A stretch of 29,175 nt of DNA from Bacillota bacterium (GCA_023404715.1 JAEYAR010000073.1:1-29175); one strand, 5' to 3'; positions 1 to 7,684 are shown, counted from the first letter of the stretch. The notes: generated by a model from the letters alone, not told the origin. Numbers and translations: made by a program.

Positions 1-162
1 CGTCATGTCGTAATAGCCGTGCTCGCAGTCCAGCAGCAGGTAGTCGTATCCGCACCGCGCCAGCAGCCTCACCAGGTTGGGCACGTACAGCTCTGATAGC
101 ATGATCCCGTACACCGTCTCCCCGGCCGTCAATCGCGCCTTCATTTCGGCTTGCGTCTTCAT
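1..162 (-). CDS. HpcH/HpaI-type aldolase, N-terminal 54 residues (cut by window edge)
   Basis: The 54 codons from an ATG at 162 read into the left edge without a stop. A GGAAGG ribosome binding site lies just upstream. The sequence has the start typical of HpcH/HpaI class II pyruvate aldolases: a VYGIM segment, then YDYLLLDCEHGYYD, where family knowledge places the catalytic base at the His of the D-x-E-H motif. Such enzymes split 2-keto-3-deoxy sugar acids or related hydroxy-ketoacids into pyruvate and an aldehyde. It starts 37 bp after the solute-binding protein gene on the same strand, so it probably closes the sialidase-transporter operon and suggests that the imported sugar is catabolised through a keto-deoxy acid. 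The exact substrate (RhmA-, GarL- or HpaI-like) cannot be told from the fragment. Confidence 0.85.
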   Translation of the reverse strand, partial: MKTQAEMKARLTAGETVYGIMLSELYVPNLVRLLARCGYDYLLLDCEHGYYDMT

Positions 163-199
163 CACCTTCCATATGCTTCTCTTCCTGCTTCTCGCAGCT

Positions 200-1867
200 T
201 TACCGCGCGCTCAACACGCTTTCCCGATAGTAATCCACGTAATATTGCAGGTACTCCTGATAGCCCAGCTTGTCGAGCTCCTCGTAGTACATATTCATTT
301 CGTCCTGCGTGATCGCCCGCGCCCCGGTGACGAACTTTGCGGTCTCGGACTCCACGTAGGAATTGATGACGCTCTTCAAATCGACGATGCGGTTGTTGAC
401 CTCCTGTGAAAAGAAGACGATGTTCGGATAGGGGCTTACGTAGTACGGCTTGAGGTTTTCGACCACCGTCGCGTAGTGGCGGAAGTCGAGGCTATCCAGC
501 GACCATACGCGTTCGTAATCCGTGCCCGCCATGTCGGCGACCGCCTCGAAGAAATGCCGGATATCTCCCAACTGCACGCCCGTGAAGAGCATGATCTTCT
601 GTTGGCGATACATGTTCTCCATGCCGCCGTAGCGGTTATCCTTGTCGTTCAGGATGTCGTCATAGACGATCCAGTTGCTCGCGTCGTCCCAGCGCCAGCC
701 GCTGGTCATGCCGTAGGTGTCCACATCCGAACCCGCCATCGGTCCGTAGAAGGCCAGCGTCATGCCCGTCTCGTTAAAGAAGAAGTCGAGCAGCTTGCAG
801 CAAAGCTCTGGATACTTCGTATCCGCCGAGATGGCCCAGCGGTTCACGGTCAGCGCGTTGCCGTTGTTCGGCCAGATCTGCTTGTCGTTTAGCTCGCTCG
901 TGAGCGGGCGGGGCGAATCCCAGTCCATGAACACCTCCGTGCTGGCGGACCACGGCGCGTTCGTGTATGTGCCCGCGAGCCCGAGCGCGACGTTCGCGTT
1001 CACGGCGATGTTGTCGAGCGAATAAAAGTCGTGCGACATCAGTTCCTCCGCATACAGCGTATGCATCGTCTCGAGGTAGGCGTCATATACCCCTCTATCG
1101 CCGTAGGGGAAGACCACCTTGCCGTCCCGCAGCGCCGGGGAGAGCCCCTTGGCGTCGTTCGTAATCCATCCATATGCTGTGAGCAGGATCATGCAAGGGT
1201 TGTTCGTGTTGTAGCCGCCGTTAAACGGCACGGCGCCCTCGTAAGCCGCCTTAAAGGCGCGCATCACGTCGAGGAACTCGTCGACCGTCCTGGGCATAGC
1301 AAGCCCCAGCTCATCCAGCCATTTGGAATGGATGAAGTAACCCCCCGTGCGCGTCTCGTCGTTTGGATCCGATATCTGCCCCATGCCGTAGATGTGCCCG
1401 TCCGGCGCGGTCACACTCCGCCTCCACTCCGGATGCCCGGCATACAGCGCCGCCAGGTTGGGCATGCATTCGTCGATGTAGGCGTCGATCGGCAGGAGCA
1501 TCTGCTCCTCCGCGCCGTAGGTGACCAGATCGGCGGCGGTGAGGTTCATGTTGATGATGATGTCCGGCAGGTCTCCCGAGGCGAAGGCGAGGTTTTTGTA
1601 CTCCGTCGCGTCGCGAACCTGCTCGATGCGAAAGTCGATGTTGTGGAACCGGCGAAAATATTCCCATAGCCAGATGTCCTCCGCGTCGCCCTGCGTGGCG
1701 GCTTGCGCGATGACCACGTCCAACGTGACCCGCTCGCCGGGATTGACCATGGGCGCGTCGACGCCGTCGCTTTCGAGGTTCAGCCAGTCGGGCGCCTGCG
1801 CCAGCGCGCTCGCCCCGAGCGCCAGGCACATCGCGAGCGCCAGAATCCCGGACATCGTCTTTTTCAT
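200..1867 (-). CDS. extracellular sugar-binding protein of an LplABC-type ABC importer
   Basis: A 555-residue family 1 solute-binding protein, the long form that pairs with LplB/LplC (YtcQ-like) permeases. The start at 1867 is chosen because GAGGAGG precedes it and MKKTMSGILALAM begins a clean signal peptide; an in-frame ATG at 1921 lies upstream of that site. The signal ends around ALAQA, a signal peptidase I type site, with no lipobox cysteine, so the protein does not look like a lipoprotein. The body has the expected Asp-Leu-Pro-Asp segment (SGDLPDIIINM) and aromatic-rich C-terminal half. It sits 61 bp downstream of the LplC-type permease gene and should deliver an oligosaccharide to the two preceding permeases. 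No ATPase gene is present, as usual for this family, which borrows a shared MsmX-like ATPase. Confidence 0.9.
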   Translation of the reverse strand: MKKTMSGILALAMCLALGASALAQAPDWLNLESDGVDAPMVNPGERVTLDVVIAQAATQGDAEDIWLWEYFRRFHNIDFRIEQVRDATEYKNLAFASGDLPDIIINMNLTAADLVTYGAEEQMLLPIDAYIDECMPNLAALYAGHPEWRRSVTAPDGHIYGMGQISDPNDETRTGGYFIHSKWLDELGLAMPRTVDEFLDVMRAFKAAYEGAVPFNGGYNTNNPCMILLTAYGWITNDAKGLSPALRDGKVVFPYGDRGVYDAYLETMHTLYAEELMSHDFYSLDNIAVNANVALGLAGTYTNAPWSASTEVFMDWDSPRPLTSELNDKQIWPNNGNALTVNRWAISADTKYPELCCKLLDFFFNETGMTLAFYGPMAGSDVDTYGMTSGWRWDDASNWIVYDDILNDKDNRYGGMENMYRQQKIMLFTGVQLGDIRHFFEAVADMAGTDYERVWSLDSLDFRHYATVVENLKPYYVSPYPNIVFFSQEVNNRIVDLKSVINSYVESETAKFVTGARAITQDEMNMYYEELDKLGYQEYLQYYVDYYRESVLSAR

Positions 1868-1928
1868 GGATAGACCCTCCTCTTGTTTTATATGGACCGG
1901 GATATCCCCGGCCGGATACAAATCGCGC

Positions 1929-2828
1929 TCAGCCCTTGACCGACCCGATCATAACGCCCTTGACAAAGTACTTCTGGACAAAGGGATAGACGCACAGCAT
2001 CGGCGCGCTGGCGATGAAGATCAGGGCGTACTTCATGGCTTCGGCCATGTAGGCCTTCTGGGCGGCGGCGGCGATCGCCTCCGTGTCGCCGTCGAGCATG
2101 ACGTTTGCCAGCGCCATCTCGTTGGAAATCAGGATGTTGCGCAGCACCAGCTGCAGCGGAAAGTAATCGGACTTGCGCACGTACAGCAGTGCGGAATAAT
2201 AGCTGTTCCAATGGCCCACGGCGTAAAACAGCGCCATGACCGCGATGATGGGCGCGGCGAGCGGCGCCGCAATGCGCAAGAACGCCCGCAGGTCGGAGGC
2301 GCCGTCGATCTCCGCCGATTCATACAGCTCCTCCGGAATGGTGTTTGAAAAAAACTGCCGCGTGACGATGAGGTTCCAGCAGTTGACGCCCGCGCCGATG
2401 ATCAGCACCCAGGGCGTATTGAGCAGGTTCAGGCTCTTGATCTGAATATAGGTGGGGATCATGCCGCCGCTGAAATACATGGTAATGAAGAAATAGCCCA
2501 TCAGCAAGCCCCGGCCCGGCAGTTGACGCTTGGAGAGCACGTACGCCGCCGGAATCGTCAGCGCCAGATTGTACAGCGTGCCCAGCACCGTATACACGAT
2601 CGTGTTGCGATAGCCGATCCACACGCTCGCCTCCTTGAGCACATTGCGATAGGCGGTCAACTGAAAGCCCCGGGGCAAAAACATGACCTCGCCCTTGACG
2701 ACCGCGTTCGGCTCTGATAACGAGGCGATCAGCACGAAGTACAGGGGGTAGAGCATGACCAACGTAATGACGAAAAGCAATGCGCCGTTGATCCAATTGA
2801 AGATACGATCCGATCTGCTCAGCTTCAT
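1929..2828 (-). CDS. sugar ABC transporter permease, LplC/YtcP type
   Basis: A 299-residue inner-membrane permease with about six hydrophobic segments. Near residues 170-185 it carries the EAA-type loop that contacts the ATPase (SAEIDGASDLRAFLRI), and it ends with the KYFVKGVMIGSVKG tail common in this family. The ATG at 2828 has GAGGTGAG just upstream and starts 9 bp after the stop of the preceding permease gene, so the two are probably translated together. With the 2838-3770 permease it should form the membrane channel for the solute captured by the 200-1867 protein. Confidence 0.92.
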   Translation of the reverse strand: MKLSRSDRIFNWINGALLFVITLVMLYPLYFVLIASLSEPNAVVKGEVMFLPRGFQLTAYRNVLKEASVWIGYRNTIVYTVLGTLYNLALTIPAAYVLSKRQLPGRGLLMGYFFITMYFSGGMIPTYIQIKSLNLLNTPWVLIIGAGVNCWNLIVTRQFFSNTIPEELYESAEIDGASDLRAFLRIAAPLAAPIIAVMALFYAVGHWNSYYSALLYVRKSDYFPLQLVLRNILISNEMALANVMLDGDTEAIAAAAQKAYMAEAMKYALIFIASAPMLCVYPFVQKYFVKGVMIGSVKG

Positions 2829-2837
2829 GCGCTCACC

Positions 2838-3770
2838 TCACCATAGACCTACGGACGTAATCCGCTTGGAGAGTTGGTTAACCCCTACGATAAACAGCGC
2901 GTTTACCACGTTGTTAAACAGCCCGATCGCCGCCGAATAGCTGAACTGACCGCCCTCGATGCCGATCTCGTACACATAGGTCGAGATGACGCGGGACGCC
3001 TCCAGATTGAGCGGGTTTTGCAGCAAAAAGATCTTTTCGAACCCGACCGAAAGCACGCGGCCAGCGCTCAGGATCAGCATCGTCATGACCGTCGGCATGA
3101 TGCACGGCAAGGTCACATGGCGGATGATGCGCAGCCTGCCCGCGCCGTCGATGCGCGCCGCCTCGATCAGCTCGGGCGATACGCTCGAGAGTGCCGCCAG
3201 GTAGATGATGGTATCCCAGCCCACGTTCTGCCAAATGCCGCTCCACACATAAATGCTCGAAAAATAGCGCGGCTCCGTGATGAAGTCCATGCGATCAAGG
3301 CCCAATGAGACGCGCAGGTTGTTAAACAGGCCGTTCGTGTACTGCGTAAAGAGCAGCACCATCGAGCAGAGCACCACCACTGAGACGAAGTGCGGCGCAT
3401 AGCTGACCATCTGCACGTACTTTTTGAAGCCCTTGCTCGCCACCTCGTTCATCATCAGCGCCAGCAGCACCGCGCAGGGAAAGGTCGCCAGGGTATACAG
3501 GCTGATGCGCAGCGTATTGGCGATGATGCTCCAAAATCCGGAGTAGGAGAAGAAGCGCGCGAAGTGCTGCAAGCCCACCCAGTCGCTGCCCCAAATGCCC
3601 TTGGATGGCCTGTAATTGCGAAAGGCGATCTGCAGGCCATAGATGGGGACGTAATGGAAGATGAAGACGGCGATGACCGCGGGCGCAATGAGCGCATAAA
3701 GCTGCCAGTGCCGTAGCGCTAGCCTAAGCCTGCGCAAAGGCCGCTTTGACCTCAAAGAAGCGGTGGTCAT
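2838..3770 (-). CDS. sugar ABC transporter permease, LplB type
   Basis: A 310-residue permease. A basic N-terminus (about residues 1-20) is followed by a first membrane helix, the HYVPIYGLQIAFRNYRP segment typical of LplB-like proteins, further helices, and an EAA loop around residues 195-215 (EAARIDGAGRLRIIRH). It ends in SVGLW, a family-typical tail. The ATG overlaps the stop of the sialidase-like gene in an ATGA, and an AAAGGAGC ribosome binding site lies inside the end of that gene. This argues for coupled translation and a shared substrate. It is the partner of the 1929-2828 permease. Confidence 0.92.
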   Translation of the reverse strand: MTTASLRSKRPLRRLRLALRHWQLYALIAPAVIAVFIFHYVPIYGLQIAFRNYRPSKGIWGSDWVGLQHFARFFSYSGFWSIIANTLRISLYTLATFPCAVLLALMMNEVASKGFKKYVQMVSYAPHFVSVVVLCSMVLLFTQYTNGLFNNLRVSLGLDRMDFITEPRYFSSIYVWSGIWQNVGWDTIIYLAALSSVSPELIEAARIDGAGRLRIIRHVTLPCIMPTVMTMLILSAGRVLSVGFEKIFLLQNPLNLEASRVISTYVYEIGIEGGQFSYSAAIGLFNNVVNALFIVGVNQLSKRITSVGLW

Positions 3771-4948
3771 GCTTGCTCCTTTCCGGCATCTTTGTCTGCC
3801 GCAGCCCTTTGTCCGATCGCGCCGGGCCTTAAGATGACGCGGCCGAGATACGCGCCCGGCGTCGTCAGGCGTCCTGCCAAAATATCCTCCTCCCGCAAGG
3901 ACGCCATCAGGATTTCGCCGTCCAGCGCGCGGTTGCGGTCATAGGTGATGTAAAGCCGGCCCTTCTCATCCTGATCCGAATCCGGATAAGAGACCTCAAA
4001 CCGCTCGTCGATCACAAGCCCGTCGGACCAGGATTCGCCGTCGTCGTCCGAGAGGAAGGCTGTGAGCTGCGAGCGGTTCTCCGCCGCTTGCCCCAGCCTC
4101 CGCCCATGCTTGACGAGCAGCAGGCGGCCTGAGCGAAGACGCCGCAGGTGAAACCTGGCGCTGACGCTCTGAATTCGGGCCCTTACTGGCTCGGACCACG
4201 TAAGCCCCCGGTCCTTTGAGACGCTCTCCATCAAGCCATCCCTGACGCGCCCCAGCATCCAAAGCGTGCCGTCACGCCGCTCCACGATCATGTGTTCGTC
4301 AAACCTGCTTTCCGGAAAACGGACGCCGCCACGTCTCTTCCAGGTGTTTCCCGCATCGCCGGAGACGTAGACGTTCGCCATGCGCAGCGCGTCCAACTCA
4401 TGAAAGCAATCCTCAAAGGGGGGCTTGATGTGGTGGCGCGCCCAGATCGAGACCGGCAGCATCCATTCTCCGTTCGAAAGCACCAGGGGCTTGTTGAGGG
4501 TGCAGCCGTCCGACACGTACTGCGGCTTTGTCCATAAAAGGGTCTGGGCATCGGGATCGTCGCAGCGGATGCGCCAGTTCGTGCTGCGGCCGTCGTAATG
4601 CAGCAGGCTTTGATTAAAAAAGAGCCACAGCCGTCCCAGCGGATCCGCCCACAGCGTCCCGACGATCGTGCACCGCTCCAAGGGCAGCGCTTCATCATGC
4701 GGGTCGATGACGAGGCAGGGCTCTGTCCAACGCTGCCCGCCGTCGTCGCTATAGGCGAGCAGAAAAAAGGCTTTCTCATTATCGCCGCCGCCCACCCAGC
4801 AGGCAAAGAGTCTCCCGCCCCTCGTCACGGCCGTGCCGATCGTCATGCCGTAATCGAGGTTTGCCATCGCATAGCGCGGCGATGGATGGCTATCGATACG
4901 GGGCGTTTGCGCGCCCGCGGGGAGCAGCTCTTTTATCGTAGATTCCAA
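3767..4948 (-). CDS. sialidase-like (BNR/Asp-box) glycosidase-family protein, start uncertain
   Basis: About 393 residues forming a predicted six-bladed sialidase fold. Four Asp boxes (S-x-D-x-G-x-x-W) are visible near residues 67-74, 196-203, 244-251 and 300-307, counted from a TTG at 4948. A late YITYDRNR segment is typical of the BNR_2 group. No signal peptide is seen, so it would act in the cytoplasm on imported material. The true substrate is unknown, because this fold also serves non-sialic-acid glycosidases. The start is a problem: the frame stays open to 5158, but a good promoter sits at 5079-5107, so only codons below about 5072 can be used. No in-frame ATG with a ribosome binding site remains, and TTG at 4948 is the best in-frame choice. 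It is first in the operon and overlaps the LplB-type permease gene by 4 bp. Confidence 0.75.
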   Translation of the reverse strand: MESTIKELLPAGAQTPRIDSHPSPRYAMANLDYGMTIGTAVTRGGRLFACWVGGGDNEKAFFLLAYSDDGGQRWTEPCLVIDPHDEALPLERCTIVGTLWADPLGRLWLFFNQSLLHYDGRSTNWRIRCDDPDAQTLLWTKPQYVSDGCTLNKPLVLSNGEWMLPVSIWARHHIKPPFEDCFHELDALRMANVYVSGDAGNTWKRRGGVRFPESRFDEHMIVERRDGTLWMLGRVRDGLMESVSKDRGLTWSEPVRARIQSVSARFHLRRLRSGRLLLVKHGRRLGQAAENRSQLTAFLSDDDGESWSDGLVIDERFEVSYPDSDQDEKGRLYITYDRNRALDGEILMASLREEDILAGRLTTPGAYLGRVILRPGAIGQRAAADKDAGKEQA

Positions 4949-4960
4949 GACAGTGGACCA

Positions 4961-4990
4961 AAAGAAAAAAAGGAAGCATTTCCGCTTCCT
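4961..4990 (-). terminator. terminator-like hairpin in the leader of the sialidase operon (attenuator candidate)
   Basis: On the minus strand AGGAAGC, a 6-base loop and GCTTCCT form a 7-bp stem that runs directly into TTTTTTCTTTT. It lies roughly 80-110 nt after the predicted start of transcription and just before the likely start codon. No minus-strand gene ends here, so it looks like an attenuator or the end of a short leader RNA rather than the terminator of a gene. Confidence 0.5.
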
Positions 4991-5078
4991 ATAATGGAGA
5001 GTTGAGGTGCTTACATGGTCGCCACAAAATCTACCCTTATTGAGACGACACTGTCCTGCAGCTGCTTTTCTGTTTCCC

Positions 5079-5107
5079 ATCATATCAACAACCATTCCCC
5101 GCGTCAA
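5079..5107 (-). promoter_or_regulatory. sigma-A-like promoter of the sialidase-transporter operon
   Basis: On the minus strand TTGACG and TATGAT are separated by exactly 17 bases, with the -35 at 5107-5102 and the -10 at 5084-5079. Transcription would begin near 5072 and leave a leader of about 120 nt before the likely TTG start. The region 5000-5190 between this promoter and the divergent Nudix promoter holds no other gene that I can support. Confidence 0.65.
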
Positions 5108-5162
5108 TCCGGGTGGATTTATTTCATATTCGCCTTGCGTCTTGCCGAAATCGCGCACAAAC

Positions 5163-5187
5163 GTGCAAAAATGAGCAACTGTTGCAC
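5163..5187. promoter_or_regulatory. inverted repeat upstream of the Nudix gene promoter
   Basis: GTGCAA (5163-5168) and TTGCAC (5182-5187) are perfect inverted arms with a 13-base spacer, ending 4 bp before the TTGACA -35 box of the Nudix gene. Position and symmetry suggest a regulator site, but 6-bp arms can occur by chance and no cognate regulator is apparent nearby. Confidence 0.3.
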
Positions 5188-5191
5188 GGCA

Positions 5192-5220
5192 TTGACAAAT
5201 CCCCCGCGCTGGTCCACAAT
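5192..5220 (+). promoter_or_regulatory. promoter of the Nudix hydrolase gene
   Basis: A perfect TTGACA (5192-5197), a 17-base spacer and CACAAT (5215-5220, four of six bases matching consensus). It is followed at 5222-5247 by an 11-bp hairpin (AAAGCGG and GCGC arms, loop GTCT) that would lie at the very 5' end of the mRNA. The hairpin has no T-tract, so it may affect RNA stability rather than termination. Confidence 0.5.
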
Positions 5221-5271
5221 AAAAGCGGGCGCGTCTGCGTCCGCTTTCAGTATTCTGTGATGGAGGCCCCT

Positions 5272-5742
5272 ATGAAGATCACGACGCTTTGCTATATCGA
5301 GCAAGACGGCCGCTACCTGATGCTGCACCGCGTAAAGAAGGAGCACGACGCCAACGCCGGCAAGTGGATCGGCATCGGCGGCAAATTCGAGGCGAACGAA
5401 AGCCCGGACGACTGCCTGCTGCGCGAGGTGCGGGAGGAGACGGGGCTGACTCTCACGCGCTACCGCCCGCGCGGCATCGTCACATTCGTCTCGAATGAAT
5501 GGGAGACGGAGTACATGCACCTATTCACGGCGGACGCCTTCACGGGGAACCTGCACCCCTGCGACGAGGGCGAGCTCGCCTGGGTGCCTGTGCATGGCGT
5601 GCTCGCGCTGCCGCTCTGGGCGGGAGACCGCGTGTTTTTAAAGCTCTTGCAGACGGATACGCCCTTTTTTTCGCTTAAGCTCGTCTACGAGGGCGACGCG
5701 CTGCGGCAGGCGGTGCTCGACGGGCGGACGATCGGTCTTTGA
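5272..5742 (+). CDS. Nudix hydrolase, MutT/8-oxo-dGTPase-like
   Basis: A 156-residue cytosolic Nudix protein. The full Nudix box is present at about residues 39-61: G-x5-E-x7-REV-x-EE-x-GL, including the REVREETGL core that binds the divalent metal. Upstream, GKWIGIGGK is typical of MutT-like enzymes. These proteins cleave nucleoside diphosphates linked to another group; the compact size fits removal of oxidised nucleotides, but the substrate cannot be proved from sequence. The ATG at 5272 is chosen because GGAGG ends about 6 bp upstream. The same frame is open upstream to 5113, through the promoter. It is divergent from the sialidase operon and appears to be transcribed alone. Confidence 0.9.
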   Translation: MKITTLCYIEQDGRYLMLHRVKKEHDANAGKWIGIGGKFEANESPDDCLLREVREETGLTLTRYRPRGIVTFVSNEWETEYMHLFTADAFTGNLHPCDEGELAWVPVHGVLALPLWAGDRVFLKLLQTDTPFFSLKLVYEGDALRQAVLDGRTIGL

Positions 5743-5744
5743 CG

Positions 5745-5770
5745 CCGGAAAGGTAGCTTTTCGCGGTTTG
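5745..5770 (+). terminator. weak terminator candidate after the Nudix gene
   Basis: CCGGAAAG pairs with CTTTTCGCGG (one bulge, 5-base loop), then TTTGTT follows. It starts 3 bp after the Nudix stop codon. The T-tract is interrupted, so the call is tentative. Confidence 0.35.
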
Positions 5771-5781
5771 TTGAGCATCGC

Positions 5782-5811
5782 TTGCATCTCTTGTCTAATC
5801 CGTGGTATAAT
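5782..5811 (+). promoter_or_regulatory. promoter of the AAA_14/DUF4143 gene
   Basis: TTGCAT (5782-5787), an 18-base spacer and a perfect TATAAT (5806-5811) preceded by TGG, which makes an extended -10 box. Transcription should start near 5818. Confidence 0.7.
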
Positions 5812-5818
5812 AACGACA

Positions 5819-5841
5819 AATTTAGGATTATACTCTAAATT
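5819..5841. promoter_or_regulatory. operator-like inverted repeat just downstream of the DUF4143 promoter
   Basis: AATTTAG (5819-5825) and CTAAATT (5835-5841) are perfect 7-bp arms around a 9-base spacer. They begin at the predicted transcription start and end a few bases before the GGAGG ribosome binding site. A protein bound here would block initiation, so autoregulation or repression is plausible. Confidence 0.4.
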
Positions 5842-5857
5842 AGCCGGAGGTCTAAAC

Positions 5858-7117
5858 ATGCGTTACATCGAGCGCGGCATTGAAGCGCGACTGCGGAAAG
5901 CTACCGAAACCTATAAAGCCGTCCTGTTGACCGGTCCTCGACAGGTGGGGAAGTCCACGTTGCTGAAAAGGCTGTTCCCTGGACGAAAATATGTGTCTCT
6001 GGACGACCCCTTTTTGGAGGAGCAGGCCAGCCAAAACGGCTCCATGTTCATGATGCTCAATCAGCCCCCCGTCACCATCGACGAGGTGCAGAGGGCGCCC
6101 GGCCTGTTTCGCTACATCAAAATCAAATGTGACGACGCTGAGGATAAGGGGCTATTTTGCCTGTCCGGCTCCCAGCAGTTTAAGCTGATGGAGAACGTCT
6201 CTGAAACCTTATCCGGGCGCATCAGCATTCTCGAGCTGCCGGGCCTATCCCTGCGCGAAATACAGGGAGATCGCTTCAACGAGCGCTTTCTGCCCACGAT
6301 GGCGTACGTTCTGGAGAGGCAAAAAACGGTGAAAGAGCCCAGAAATATTTGGGACATCATCCATCGGGGTTCTTATCCCGCCTTGCAGGATCAAGGCTTG
6401 GAATGGAATTCCTTTTATGCCGATTATGTACGCACCTATATTGAGCGCGACGTGCGGGCGCTGTCCGCCGTACAGGATCTGGATGTGTTCCGCCGATTCA
6501 TGATCGCTGCAGCAGCCCGAACCGGGGTGATGCTCAACTATTCCAACATCGCAGACGAGGTGGGCAAAGATGTGACCACCATCAAGAACTGGATCTCGAT
6601 TTTAGAGGCTTCGGGCATCATTTACCTCCTCGAGCCCTATGCATCCGCTGCGTTAAAGCGGGCTATCAAAACGCCGAAGCTCTATTTCCGCGATACCGGC
6701 CTCGCTTGCTATTTGACGCGTTGGCTGACGTCTGACGCCTTGGCCTACGGCGCGATGAACGGCCCCATGTTCGAAACCTTTGTGATTTCGGAGATACTCA
6801 AGTCTTTTTCCAATGCCGGACTAGACTATCGCTACTTTGTCTCCTATTACCGCGGCAAGGACAGGGCGAAGCCGGGTAGGCGCGGTGAAGAGACGCAAGA
6901 TGAGGGTGAAATCGACTTCATCATCGAGGAAAACGGGATGCTGTATCCCATTGAAATCAAAAAGGCATCCCGCGTCGCGGCGGATATGACCCGCGCTTTT
7001 CAGGTGCTGGACAAAATCCCTGAGAAGAAGCGCGGCACGGGCGCGGTCGTGTGTTTATGCCCTCAGCCGGGGATGCTCAGGGAGAATGTATTGCAGGTGC
7101 CGGCGTGGTATATCTGA
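5858..7117 (+). CDS. ATP-binding protein of the AAA_14-DUF4143 family
   Basis: A 419-residue protein with two parts. The N-terminal ATPase has a Walker A at about residues 26-34 (GPRQVGKST) and a Walker B-like TIDEVQR near residue 85, typical of AAA_14. The C-terminal DUF4143 region holds EIDFIIEENG followed by PIEIKKAS. This D...E-x-K arrangement is like a PD-(D/E)XK nuclease core, a fold known for this family, although activity is rarely shown. The cellular role is not established; such proteins occur as solitary, patchily distributed genes. The ATG at 5858 has CGGAGG 7 bp upstream. The gene has its own promoter and no functionally linked neighbours. Its 3' end overlaps the convergent gene at 7077-7607 by 41 bp. 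By eye its codon use is less GC-rich than its neighbours, which would fit recent transfer. Confidence 0.88.
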   Translation: MRYIERGIEARLRKATETYKAVLLTGPRQVGKSTLLKRLFPGRKYVSLDDPFLEEQASQNGSMFMMLNQPPVTIDEVQRAPGLFRYIKIKCDDAEDKGLFCLSGSQQFKLMENVSETLSGRISILELPGLSLREIQGDRFNERFLPTMAYVLERQKTVKEPRNIWDIIHRGSYPALQDQGLEWNSFYADYVRTYIERDVRALSAVQDLDVFRRFMIAAAARTGVMLNYSNIADEVGKDVTTIKNWISILEASGIIYLLEPYASAALKRAIKTPKLYFRDTGLACYLTRWLTSDALAYGAMNGPMFETFVISEILKSFSNAGLDYRYFVSYYRGKDRAKPGRRGEETQDEGEIDFIIEENGMLYPIEIKKASRVAADMTRAFQVLDKIPEKKRGTGAVVCLCPQPGMLRENVLQVPAWYI

Positions 7118-7607
7118 TTCCATCGATCTTGTGATCGCTCAAATGATCCACCCGAACAGCCTGCACCCGTCCATCCTCCGGATTCAGGGTCAAACGGCCG
7201 GTGAACTCCACAGCCTGGACAGGCCCTTCCCCGATGCGGGCGCTCGCCTTCACCCGATAGTTGAGCTTGATCCCCGCGCCCGGATGGGCGGGATCGTACG
7301 TCTTGATATGCACCGAATCGACCTGTACGTCGTACGCCTGCTCCATCAGCGAAAATGGGAAGCGCGCGGACAACAGCTGGTCCAGCGCTTCCTGTTCACA
7401 GTAAGCGCCGAATCGGTCTTCCAGGTAGGCAACATACTTGGGCGAGGGCTCGCCGAGCTCATCGAGCTGCCGCGAATCGATCGTGTAAAGCTCTACGAGA
7501 AATGCCTCCGCCAGCTTGGTATCGTACGCTTCAGTGCCGCCGCCTGCCCAACCGGCCAACCATAGAGAGAGCGCCAAGAAGAGGGATAAAAGGATCTGAC
7601 CCACCAT
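7077..7607 (-). CDS. secreted or membrane-anchored protein of unknown function
   Basis: A 176-residue protein I do not recognise. It starts with a hydrophobic segment (VGQILLSLFLALSLWLAGWAGG) that serves as a signal peptide or anchor. A charged extracytoplasmic domain with a beta-rich C-terminal half (for example KLNYRVKASARIG and EFTGRLTLNPEDGR) follows, reminiscent of small NTF2- or DUF-type secreted domains. ATG at 7607 is preferred over 7619 because GGGAGGTG lies directly before it. The 3' end overlaps the convergent DUF4143 gene by 41 bp, so both stop regions are shared coding sequence. It is a single-gene unit behind the XRE gene's terminator. Confidence 0.7.
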   Translation of the reverse strand: MVGQILLSLFLALSLWLAGWAGGGTEAYDTKLAEAFLVELYTIDSRQLDELGEPSPKYVAYLEDRFGAYCEQEALDQLLSARFPFSLMEQAYDVQVDSVHIKTYDPAHPGAGIKLNYRVKASARIGEGPVQAVEFTGRLTLNPEDGRVQAVRVDHLSDHKIDGIRYTTPAPAIHSP

Positions 7608-7644
7608 GACACCTCCCATCGCATTTGGATTCGGTCCCCTCTAC

Positions 7645-7673
7645 AGCTTATCCCATGCGACGCAAGCCGTCAA
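7645..7673 (-). promoter_or_regulatory. possible promoter of the 7077-7607 gene
   Basis: On the minus strand TTGACG, 17 bases, then TAAGCT. The -35 is good but the -10 is weak (three of six), so this is only a candidate. Confidence 0.3.
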
Positions 7674-7684
7674 TCCCCGCCATA

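Noticed and set aside
5222..5247. 11-bp hairpin before the Nudix gene as a terminator
   Set aside because: No T-tract on the plus strand, and no minus-strand gene ends there. It is noted as a leader hairpin instead.
5113..5271. Upstream extension of the Nudix gene
   Set aside because: It covers the promoter and the hairpin; the ATG at 5272 has a good ribosome binding site.
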